In this document: piece by piece, positions 54,759 through 64,000 of the stretch
Layout of the letters: every line of letters starts with the position of its first letter
Position numbering within the stretch: the stretch's first letter is position 1
Assembly: GCA_035772405.1 (NCBI GenBank)
Contig: JAYKKM010000375.1
Location: 3,554,001-3,618,000 of the forward strand
Direction of reading: 5' to 3'
DNA length: 64,000 bases
From: Chrysogorgia sp. JL179-B06
Taxonomy: Eukaryota > Cnidaria > Anthozoa > Scleralcyonacea > Chrysogorgiidae
Position numbers and translations under genes: made by a program
Notes under the pieces: generated by a model
Told to the model about the DNA's origin: nothing
What the model saw: the letters and a program-made list of their open reading frames with translations, nothing else
Database searches by the model: none

Positions 54759-57700
54759 TTACTTTTCACAGTGACAACTGCAGAGCTCAGTGCAGTTCCA
54801 ACGTGCCTTTCTGCATGCGCACCTAGTACCACATCCACTTTGACTCTTGCATCCACATTTGACTAGTTCACTGCAGGCCTTTGAGGCCACAGGTAACATG
54901 TTTCATACGGGAACCCATGACTGGCTGTCCTCGTCAAAAGTCCATCCTCAACCTTCTGGAGTAGGTGCGTGTTGTTCATTCTGCTCACTGGTGCACCATA
55001 TTGCAGCCTGATATGCAACTCGCTTTGAGTGCTGTAATAGTGCATCCTGGGTTGGGGGAAGCGTCTCCATCGTCTTCTCCTTCTGGCAAAACAGCTCCTT
55101 TCTGGCTTCATCTACATGTTCCAGGTAGCTGGAAATGTTGAGCATCGACCTCGACTTCTGTGTAAGGATGGAGTGCCATATAGGTAAAGGCACGTGTCAC
55201 GTCTTGATAGCAGTTCCATGCCTCCCACGCTGTTTTTTTACCTCTTCCAAAGAATGCAGACGTGGTATCGCATCCTGTGAAACTGTGGAAGACAGGGAGG
55301 GCCAGGGATTTCTCTCTACGTAGGTCCTCGTAGATAGCATTGATGTGATGATATGTAAAGTTTTTGCCTGTACCAAAGGCAACCCAAATGCTCACATCTT
55401 GGCACAACGTCATCAGGTGTTGAAACTTGCCAATAAGGATCACCACTACATCTGTGTCGACAGTACGCACTAGACAGTTTGTACAACCATTCACAAGGGC
55501 ATCTTGTAAGTGGATCAGCAGCCTGGTGTCTGCCTCCTCGTGATCACATGGTGTCATGGATCGATCGGCTCCTTTAATAATAGCGGTGGCACCAGATGTA
55601 ATGATTATTTCCTTGTGTTCAGGGCAATCAACAGTGGCAATCTTGTTGGAAAGGAATGCAAACAGTTCCTGTTTGTTGGTTGGGTCACGCAAGAAGTCGG
55701 CCCAGTTTCCTGGGAGCTTATTCTTACCCGCAACCTTTCTCCGAACACCCTTTCCTCGCTTTTCTCTAGTGGATTCTTTGATGCTGCTAGGGATGTATGT
55801 GTCCCAAACTATATCAACTCTTTTTGAGTTTGTTAGTTGTTTTATGATGTGTGGAACAAACACCTGTCAGCATACTCATCAAATGTGACAACGTTGGTTG
55901 TGCGAAGCATGTGCACCACAGCAGCTCCATCAAGAAGCTTCACGTCAATGGAATCAGGAGGATTATTCTGAGCATCCTTGGCCAGAATATTCAGCAGATC
56001 AGATTTCTTTCCCAAGCATAATTTTCCGCCATCAGACAGTGAAGGGGGATAAGGATGATTCTCGTGGCTGAAGAATGTAGTCATGTCACTCGCCCTGTGT
56101 TGCATCACGATGTACAGGTGAGAGAAAAGAGCAACATCATTCTTGAGTAAGGAGATCTTTCCTGCTTGTTTTGTCTTGGCTTTTTTTTCTGGACAACTGA
56201 AGAGAGGAAGGGCATTCTTCTTAATCGGCTCGTGAATGGAGCGTGTGCGATCCGTTATCACTTCTTTGCAGTATTTGGCATACTGATCATTTCCTAGATT
56301 ATGTACTGTTCGTACCGTGTTCACCACAGATTCATTCAAAACGTTTCGTGTATCTAGAGCCAGTAACTCATCGCTGGCATCAAAGAAAGGGTTTCCCATC
56401 TCATTGATGACCTGAACCAGACTCATAGTCTGTTGCTTGAAATTTCTCTGTGTTGAAAATCCTTCTTCGTGATGATAGCCACCACCTGAATCTTTTCCCT
56501 TTGGCAAGTAGTCCTCTTCGAACTCATTCAGTAATCTTGCTTGTTCAGGCCCTGATACCATCCATTTCCTGAAGGCTGAAGGATTCTCCGTCAGGCCGAC
56601 TGCACCCCCAGAACCCTTGACCGCTTCATTATTTTGTTCATGGGCTTGGTCGATTGGGATACTAGAGAATCTGTTGGTGGTTTTGTGGATGACCCAGTGT
56701 CTGTTTTCATCAAACTCTTTGAGAATGGGTGCGGGTAGACTCTCCATGTCTCGGATGTGTATTGGGATCCAGCGTGCATAATTGTAGTGGTCGAGAGCGA
56801 AGAACCATGGAACCAAGGCTTTCAGGCTTTCAACATAGAGTGGAAAATTTCCCTCACGATGTGATCTGATGAAGATGAGGCCCATGAGTTCCATGTTGAG
56901 AACTGTATCCCAGTACTGGAATGTTGGACTCTTCTTTACCATATCCTGCCTCCATGCCTCCTGGGCTTCATCACTGTGTGTTCCTTGTGTGCGTAGGAAA
57001 GCATTCTCCTGCCAAAGCAGTCACCTGGTGAGCGTGCCTCGTTCTGGTGAGATGTGACGACTTTAGAAAAGAGTCCGTAGTGCCTGATGCCGCAATGCCT
57101 GCTTCTGTCAGCGCATTGGTCCATCCGGATCCCGCCAAGTAATCACCATAGGTTTTCCACATCGCCATCTCTATGTGCAGGCCACCAAATATTACTATGA
57201 ACTTTTGCTCCCCATGCGTGTTAGGCCAGTTCCACTGAGTGTACTTGGCAAGAGCATAGAGCGGTGCATCACAGGCTATAACCGGTATCTGTCCAGGATT
57301 GAGAAATTCTGTCGCCCAATGCAGCACATTCATTCCATGCTTGATCATAGATGCTGTCGCCGCCTTCTCGTAGAAAAGGAGCAAGAGCTGTGTAAGAGTG
57401 GTGTGCAGATCTGCTGATGCATATTGCATAGAGGCATGGAATGCTGACCAGGCTACAGTGTCTCCTTTTGTAATTTCATCTTTCTCCAGCAGTTTACTAG
57501 TATGCTCGAACCAGCTCTTCTCCTTCAATTGTGCACCTACCAGTTGTCCCGCTTTTGGTGCTGATGCATTTGACAGTTGGGGGACTGACACGTTTGCCAT
57601 CTTCAAAGCCACAGCTGGCACAGTGGTGAAGCTGTCTGGCAACTGGTGATTCTTCTTGGTATCGGACAAAGGCAGTCTGATGTGATTTTGTTTCTCTCCC

Positions 57701-59175
57701 AAATTAGATGAAGTGGGATACTGAAACAAACTGATGCCTGTGCCATGAAAGGAACCCTTAGCAGTTGTACTTGAAGGATTATGGTCCAAGTTGTCAAGGG
57801 CACCAACAGTAAACAGTCCACGTCGCAGCTGGGCAGGAACAACAGCTCCCTTCTCCTGAAAGTTCTCACAAACAGCAGTCGCAAGCTGGGTCTCAAGCTG
57901 CAGAATTCTGTCATAGCTAACACTGAGACCCAAGTGATATAGCTGGGTGATTATCTTTTTAGATCTGGTTTCTGTGTGAATCTTCATTCCGATGTACAGC
58001 GGTAATGGTGGTTCCCTATCCAGGGAATGCCTAGAATTAACAGAAGACGATGCACGTTTCCTGAAGTTGAAGAGAATGGTCTGAGAGACACTGAGGTTTG
58101 CCTGCGAATCCGTGGAACCTTGGTCTTCTACGTCAACACCATTCAACAACATAGACACAAGGGTATTGAGATTACATGGCACTGACCCTTGTTGACAACC
58201 AGAAGGAAATTCGCCATCGAATTTGAAACCGTTGTGGCTGGCAATCTCTTTGCGCACTATCTTGGCTGCCTTCGCCAGCAGTAGTGCATCACCTTCATAA
58301 TCGCATTCCAAAGCCTGCTTCAGCACCTGCTGCATACCTTTTTCAAAAACCAGAATTTTATTTTTGCCATCACTTTGCTCTTGTGCTTGTGGGAAGTATG
58401 CTAGAACCTTCTCCTTCAATCGAGTTCTGTTAATCTCCTTCTGAACACCAAGGCACTTTAGTCGCTTTTCATACAGCTGATGCAAGACCGAAAATTTGAA
58501 GTAGAAGGTCCCATCTTCCACACAGTTTTCTACATGAGTAAAGAGCTCCACCAATGCTCTTGACTTCGCCTTCTTTTCCTCAGAAGAGCCTCCAGATTCC
58601 TGCTCACGTTGTCGTCCCAGTGATCGGTAGCGATTCCGTAGTGCTGTTAAGCACTGTAGATGATATTTAGCCTCGAGTGCTATGAGATCGCCACCTTCCA
58701 TTCTCGCCATTAACTCTGTTTCCTGCAGTTCTGTAGCCATCTTTCTTATGGTTTCATCAGTTCCAAGTGTTCTAAATTCATGGAGGTGTTCGTCCTCTCG
58801 AAGACAAAACACACAGGCATTTCTCTCCATCGACTGGCGCCGAGGTCGTTTATCCCCAGTGTTGCTGCTCTCTGTACCATTATCCCTGTATCGCTTTTTG
58901 GCAGCTCTCTCCAGCTTCGTTTTGCTGAATTTGACATAGCAAGATTTGTGCCATACACCCCGGTTTTTGACCAGTTCATCTACAGTCATGTCTAATCCAA
59001 AGTTAAGAACCACTGGAAATGTATCCAGGGCTCTGAAAGCACTAACGTTATTCAGGAAGGAGCTGTATGATTCTGACTTGTCCCTGCTCCCTTGTGCATT
59101 CAGTGGGCATTTTAGCGGCTCTGTAGTCTTTTCTTGACAGATCAAGCATATGTTCCAATCCATCTTCCTAGTCAA
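54759..59175 (-). pseudogene. Large transposon protein, about 1470 codons: zinc motifs, PIN/FEN-like domain, Cys-rich tail; decayed
   Basis: Open parts: 59175-56971 (734 aa), 56942-55842, 55863-55108, then 55193 to the final TAA at 54759. The N-terminus has CLIC...C and WHKSCYVKF, and a second CVFC...YHLQC pair. The middle has VIACDAPLYALAKY, FGGLHIEMAMWKTYGD and DHYNYARWIPIH. The third part has acidic blocks in PIN/FEN order: VDIVWDTY, HEEADTRLL, RTVDTDVVVIL, FTGCDTTSAFFG. The tail has about nine Cys in CxC patterns (VKCGCK, RCACRKARWNC, LCSCHC). Frameshifts near 56990, 55855 and 55130, plus TGA codons near 54950 and 54905 where Trp is expected, kill it. From memory, similar multi-copy uncharacterised proteins are common in cnidarian and other marine invertebrate genomes. 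I infer transposase or accessory nuclease; no superfamily is assigned. Confidence 0.78.
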
Positions 59176-59259
59176 TTTGAAAATTATTAATATCTGTTTA
59201 TTATAAATTTGATATGTTTAGATACCAAGAATGTGCTCTAAAGAGGCTCAGAAGCCGAA

Positions 59260-59982
59260 ATTGGTTTTTGCATGGCGGCCATTTTGAAAATCCAAGATGG
59301 CCGCCATAATGTATCACAGAGATGTATGTAGTTTAGTTTAATGTATCTGAAGGAAGTGGTTCCTAATGTTGGGAAAATTTGGTGCTTTTGTCCGGAATGT
59401 CCACATCTATTTTCTAAGCTGCCTGACTATTAATAGTATGCATTCATGTGCAAAGCATCAAGTAATTTCATTGGATAACTTTGAAGATATGCACGAATTT
59501 TAGAATTGCCACAATGTTGTTTGCCTGCTTTGACGTCATCATGTGAACATTAACATATCACATATAACTGAATAGATCGAAAACAAAAATAGGTATCGAA
59601 GAATTGTTAAAGCCATTCTTCATTATTTTAAGTGCTCTTTCAAATATAGCATTATCATTTTTGGGGTCATGTGCACTTTAAACACCTCGGTCACGGTATA
59701 TAACCTATACATAAACTAAAAAAGATAGTTCAAGTTTGCAGTCGTCATGGTTACCGATTAGTTTCCAGACCTCTTAATTAAAAAAAAAATATATATAGAT
59801 ATAAAAGATATACTCGAAAATAGATCTTTGACAATTCTGCTTTCCTCGTCATCACATGCCTTATTTGCATATTACAAAAACTTGAATAACTTAAGAACAA
59901 AAAGAACATCTTAATAGAACATCCTTCCTAATTTTAGGAGTGCTTTTATTCTAAACCAAAAAAATGGGGTTAGGGGAACTTT
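59260..59982. repeat. Right inverted repeat of the 6.5-kb transposon
   Basis: Complement of the left arm. Its inner edge lies about 85 bases from the start codon of the decayed gene, so it would carry the promoter. Confidence 0.72.
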
Positions 59983-60195
59983 TTAAAGGGAATTGGAGTA
60001 AAAATTCGAAGACCTAAATCGCAGACCTTCAAGTAGTGTTGTTTAGAAATGTTAATCGTATTTTATGCCTCTGGACACCGCCATTTTAGACTTTGCTCGA
60101 CGTCTCAAACGATTGAATTCAAGGAACAAAAGACAGGGATCGAGGTGAATACGCAAACAGCATGGTCAGCGGTTGGCTGGTGGCAACGCTAGAAA

Positions 60196-60835
60196 GTATA
60201 CTTTAAAAGTAGAAGTTACTATCGCAAGGAAAGTGCTGCCTCACAATTCAAGGCAGTTGTGATATTGTGCAAAATAGCACAAATAAGTGGCGGGCTTATT
60301 GAAGTCAACACATGTAAGTCAACAGAATCAGATGTAAGTTGAACAGTTAATATTGAAGTCAACACATGTAAGTTCAACAGTTACATAAAAATGCAGTTGA
60401 ACATAAAGTAAAGATAAACTAGTTGTATAACATAGTTCTCTGTACAGGGCTTGCATAAAAATGCAGTTAAATATGAACACAAAAAGTTGACATTATAGCA
60501 GTCGATAAACTAACAACTGCCAGAAGTTCATCAGTAAAGCAGAACACGTTATATGATGATTGACGAACGAGGCTCTTCACAAAATATCGTGGCTCTAGTA
60601 GCTAAAGAGATTTTATTTTGTTTGCATGCATGCCATGGGGAGTTCTATCCGAACATTTGATTCGGATAGTTTCCGCATCCTTTGATTATACGAACATCTA
60701 CGAGTTACGTCATAAAACGTCATAAATCTGTGGACAAACATTAAGGTCGATTGACTTTACATAGTTCCGCGAAGAGGTCTGGGTACGAGACACAGCAAAT
60801 AAGAATTTCCGCAGCTTAATATTAGGGCAGGTTTT
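60196..60835. repeat. Interspersed repeat family C, copy 1
   Basis: Starts agaagttactatcgcaagga and contains repeated 'cataaaaatgcagttgaaca' blocks and 'catagttccgcgaagaggtctgg'. The same sequence order occurs at 62466-63660 inside the next TTAA element. No ORF. Confidence 0.7.
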
Positions 60836-60854
60836 GTATAAAGGTTTGAAAATA

Positions 60855-60930
60855 ACCCTAACCCAAAATCAAACCCTTATACTAACCCTAACCCTGATGA
60901 GTTTTCTAACCCTAACCCCCCGTTTTAAGT
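60855..60930. repeat. Interstitial telomere-like CCCTAA tract
   Basis: Several ccctaa and ctaacccta runs (aaataaccctaaccc, actaaccctaaccctg, ctaaccctaacccccc) lie within 80 bases. Confidence 0.75.
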
Positions 60931-61494
60931 TAATTGTCTTCCTAACCCCCGACTGTATTTTCTCCATCCCTAGCAACCACCAATCCACTTGGACTTGTAA
61001 TTGAGTGTAACACGCATGCGCTGCAACACTACAATTAAGCTATCCAGCCGTTGCTCTCACGTTGTAAGCAATACATGTTTGACGTTGTGATAGCATTGTA
61101 ACCAATAAGTTCTTGGACATCCACTCCCCTATTTGTTAATGTAAAAAGTGTTAATGTAAAAAGATGAGCGCTGACCATGATGATTGCATGTTCATCCTCG
61201 ATCCGCAAGCTCTCGATGACGTCAAAATTGTAAAGAAACTGCCGCTGTACATCAAATTTGAGCCGTCGAGCAAAGTCTAAAATGGCGGCGTCCAGATCGC
61301 GTATAAAAATAGGAGAATGAAAACGTTATTTCTCGAGTACAAGACTATTAACATTTCTAAACATGCTTTTGTTTAGGCCCCGCGTTCCTGTGGAGCCCCT
61401 TTTAAATGGTCTTGTTCTTGCTTTTCATGACTAACTGTGGGTCTTTACGTCATTTTCGATTTTAATTGGACAGAAGGTACGACATTCAATATAT
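60931..61494. other. Intergenic stretch, nothing firm
   Basis: No gene is seen. A short block (ccgctgtacatcaaatttga) resembles 4541-4590, so part is an old repeat. Confidence 0.5.
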
Positions 61495-61703
61495 ACTAGA
61501 AATACGAATCCGCAATAATCCACTCGCCCGCCTTTTCAATTCCCACCCCCCCCCCCCCCCCCCCTACGGGAATTTCCCATCCATGGTGCCCAGACATCGC
61601 ACGCCGTGGCCGAGTATTTGTGTTTTGCAAAAATTCACAGTTTGCAAAAGCCCGTTTCGTCGAAGAAATGTTTGAACGTTATCTCGGCCAATATTTAACC
61701 GAT
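61495..61703. repeat. Interspersed repeat family B copy, interrupted
   Basis: Begins ctagaaatacgaatccgcaa, has a poly-C run (61547-61563) and ends 'ttatctcggccaatatttaacc', where the TTAA element is inserted. The sequence resumes at 63725 with 'aaaaacagatttagaattag', matching the order in the copy at 51205-51660. Confidence 0.72.
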
Positions 61704-61707
61704 TTAA

Positions 61708-63720
61708 AGGGCATATGAAACGAAAATTGAGATGACTTTTTAATGGATTTATTTGAAAGAACTCATAAAACGATAAAGGGTGGCTTTTTGCAGTTCTTGC
61801 ATATCTTGCATTTTGTTCTGGAGTTATTCAAGGTTGTGTAATATGACCTATGACGTCACAAGTTGTACCCACCATTATGACCAATCTGAAAATGAAGCAT
61901 ATCTTCAAAACTATTGAATAAAATTCCTTGAAACTTTGCACAAGTATACAGTTCACTAAATTGAATATCCCCATGTCAACTTTATCATTGCCATAGTAAC
62001 AGATTAGTTCCAAGGCTCAGTTCATTCTTTAAAAAACTTCTTTATTTTCTGCCATTTATAAAACAATTTTTGGCTGTGGACTAGTGAAGTATATTTTTAA
62101 TAGCATTGCCAACAAAACAGGGCAACTTCAAATCAAAATATTTGTAGGGCATGCTAGAATAGTAGAATTTTTTGCTTCAGAAAGAAAGAAGTCGGGGAAC
62201 TAATCTGTCACTATGGCAACAATAATATTGACGTGGGATATTCGATTTAGTGAACTGTATACTTGTGCAACGTTTCAAGCAATTTTATTCAATAGTCTTG
62301 AAGATATGCTTCATTTTCGGATTCGTCATAATGGCGGGTACAACTTGTGACGTCATAGGTCATATTACACAACCTTGAATAACTCAAGAACGAGATAAGA
62401 TATGCAAGAACTGTAAAAAGCCATTCTTTATCGTTTTAAAAGTTCTTTCAAATAAATCAATAAACTAGAAGTTACTATCGCAAGGAAAGTGCTGCCTCAA
62501 TGGTCCAAGGCAGTTGTGATATTGTGCAAAATTGCAAAAATAAGTGGTGGGCTTATTGAAGTCAAAGTGAAGTCAAAGTACCAGAGCAGTGAGCTCTACG
62601 TATATATGAAGCTCACACTGAGCTTGCTTGACCAAAGGTACTTTGGGGTTAGTAAGACATTCATTACGCACAGCTATGGGCAGATGAAGCATGTGCGGGG
62701 GGGCCCTGGCACATTTTCAGATGCAGCACATCTGCCCCCTCCCTTGTTGACAACTCTTGTGTTGTATTAAACCGTTCTCAACATTTATTCACAATATAGT
62801 AGTTCATGAACATGTATAATATTAAACAGATGTAACTTCAACAGTTCCATAAAAATGCAGTTGAACATAAAGATAAAACAGTTGTATAACATAGTTCTCT
62901 AGTCTGTACAAGGCTTGCATAAAAATGCAGTTCAATGTGAACACAAAACAGTTGACGTACATGTACAGGTAATACCAGTTGACAAATTAAGTTAATCAGA
63001 ATTTGTTTCTGATGTGGTCACGGATGTGAATTCTTCTGCATGCTCAATATCTGTTATCTTGTTATCTACATTATTATGTGATATTGAATGATTTGCCATA
63101 TTCAACAATAAAGAAGACCATGTATTCTTCTGATGTGGTATATTTAAGATGGATGTTGCTTCCCAGATGCTGATCAGCGTGAACACAATGGCTCTTGTAA
63201 GAAACAATGAACTCACACCAATATACACCTAAATAGAAAGTAAACCGTATTCACAAACAAAACAATTTGATAATTGATGATAGTTTATCTGGAAAGAAAT
63301 TGCAGATGACATCTTGTAAATAATTTCTACCTCACTCAGCGATGCGAGCCTTTTTAAAGGACAAAAATACACAGAACTATCTTCGTCGTCTTACCTCGAC
63401 AACAGAATATCTCCTCACTGAAATGAATTGAAATTGGCGACAGCAACAAAGGCAGAAGAGATCGTTTGAAAACTTCGTTCACTGTTGGCACAGCTCACTT
63501 GAATACGAATAACGTCTGGAGTATGGTTACGTCACAAAACGTCATAAAACTGAACATCCATCCATCCGACCGACCGACCGACATCCAAAATGTTTACAGA
63601 TCGAGATCTCGTTGACTATACATAGCTCGGTAAAGAGGTCTGGGCACGAGTCAAGTCAAGATTAGTGTGCTGCCTACGGCAGCAAAAAGTCATCTCAATT
63701 TAAATTGTTTCATATACCCT
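61708..63720. mobile_element. 2.0-kb TTAA-flanked non-autonomous element
   Basis: Termini AGGGCATATGAAACGAAAAT and AGGGTATATGAAACAATTTA (complement) followed by 'attgagatgactttt' are flanked by TTAA (61704-61707, 63721-63724). An inner palindrome spans 61730-62465 (arms with 'tatgacgtcacaagttgta' and 'tttgcacaagtatacagttcac'). Family C sequence follows at 62466-63660. It interrupts a family B repeat. Its motif style (gcatatct, 'ccatagtaacagattag') resembles the arms of the 6.5-kb transposon, so they may be related. No transposase. Confidence 0.8.
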
Positions 63721-63724
63721 TTAA

Positions 63725-63900
63725 ACTCTGAAAAACAGATTTAGAATTAGTCAACATACATACATAACATACGTGTTTACTAAAAGACGGGAACGTGAGT
63801 AGCCTTCGTAAAAACGGTATGTACTTTCTAGAAATTAGTCGGCTATAAGCTGGTCACTTCGTCGTATATTATTTTGACCGTTATCTCGATCAATATTTAC
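63725..63900. repeat. Repeat family B, continuation
   Basis: Continues the copy broken at 61703 (ttagaattagtcaac, 'aacatacgtgtttac', 'ttatctcgatcaatatttacc') and leads directly into the terminal satellite. Confidence 0.65.
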
Positions 63901-64000
63901 CTATTTCGCACCTATTTCGCACCTATTTCGCAGGTATTTCGCACCTATTTCGCACCTATTTCGCACCTATTTCGCAGGTATTTCGCACCTATTTCGCAGG
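63901..64000. repeat. 11-bp satellite (CTATTTCGCAC), runs off the window
   Basis: Nine or so units of ctatttcgcac, alternating with gtatttcgcag forms. The core ATTTCGCACC is the same as in the 12-bp satellite at 11758-22050. Confidence 0.92.

Larger units (their letters stand above)
53456..59982 (-). mobile_element. 6.5-kb TTAA-flanked DNA transposon with long inverted repeats
   Basis: TTAA lies at 53452-53455 and 59983-59986. Outer ends are related (AGAGCTCCTTACC against AAAGTTCCCCTAACC), then a matching gatttagaataaaagcactc / ggtttagaataaaagcactc stretch. Inverted homology continues for 600-700 bases (for example 53571-53605 with 59850-59885, 53885-54090 with 59450-59650, and 54350-54510 with 59300-59425). 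The left arm carries an extra 240-bp inner palindrome at 54101-54339. The interior contains one decayed minus-strand gene. The element lies 210 bases after the helicase stop codon, so it may contain the helicase's polyadenylation region or lie beyond it. Confidence 0.8.

Noticed and set aside
57398..59137. Plus-strand ORFs of 60-85 aa over the transposon gene
   Set aside because: Shadows of the long minus-strand coding region.
53456..59982. Assignment of the large element to piggyBac or Kolobok on the basis of TTAA
   Set aside because: No conserved block of either transposase is visible in the protein; TTAA alone is not diagnostic.

Overview
This is a eukaryotic, AT-rich, repeat-laden genomic window, most likely from a marine invertebrate animal such as a cnidarian, sponge or mollusc. 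I cannot resolve the phylum. The evidence is spliced genes with GT-AG introns, a metazoan-type DDX19/DBP5 helicase, Penelope-like elements with GIY-YIG endonuclease and hammerhead ribozymes, CR1/L2-like LINEs, tRNA-derived SINEs, and hAT, mariner-type and TTAA-flanked DNA transposons. No bacterial operons, rRNA or CRISPR were seen.

Only two host genes are supported. (1) Positions 222-7232, + strand: the last three exons of a xi-class glutathione S-transferase / glutathionyl-hydroquinone reductase, whose 5' part lies outside the window. (2) Positions 23244-53241, + strand: a complete nine-exon DDX19/DBP5-type DEAD-box RNA helicase (1461-nt CDS, 486 aa) with all core motifs, spread over 30 kb because its introns are full of repeats.

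Layout. 1-8.4 kb: GST exons among Penelope fragments, a LINE fragment and inverted-repeat elements. 8.4-11.1 kb: a larger, broken LINE. 11.4-22.05 kb: a telomere-like CCTAAA/CCTAAT tract running into about 10.3 kb of a 12-bp satellite with a roughly 672-bp higher-order period. 22.1-23.2 kb: a palindrome, a Penelope 3' remnant and the helicase promoter region. 23.2-37.5 kb: helicase exons 1-7, with introns holding minisatellites, nested hAT, mariner-type and TTAA elements, tRNA-Ala-like SINE units and a hammerhead ribozyme. 37.5-50.6 kb: one 13-kb intron with a Penelope 3' half and 20 near-identical 464-bp copies of the Penelope pseudo-LTR, 5 on the minus strand and then 15 on the plus strand. 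Each copy has a TATA box and a dimer-type hammerhead motif. A Helentron-like insertion interrupts the plus arm. 50.6-53.2 kb: exons 8-9. 53.46-59.98 kb: a 6.5-kb TTAA-flanked transposon with long inverted repeats and a decayed gene of about 1470 codons, with zinc-binding ends and a PIN/FEN-like acidic signature. 60-64 kb: related TTAA elements, then the start of another satellite sharing its core with the 12-bp one.

The best candidates for something under-described are the self-cleaving tandem pseudo-LTR array and the large TTAA transposon family.
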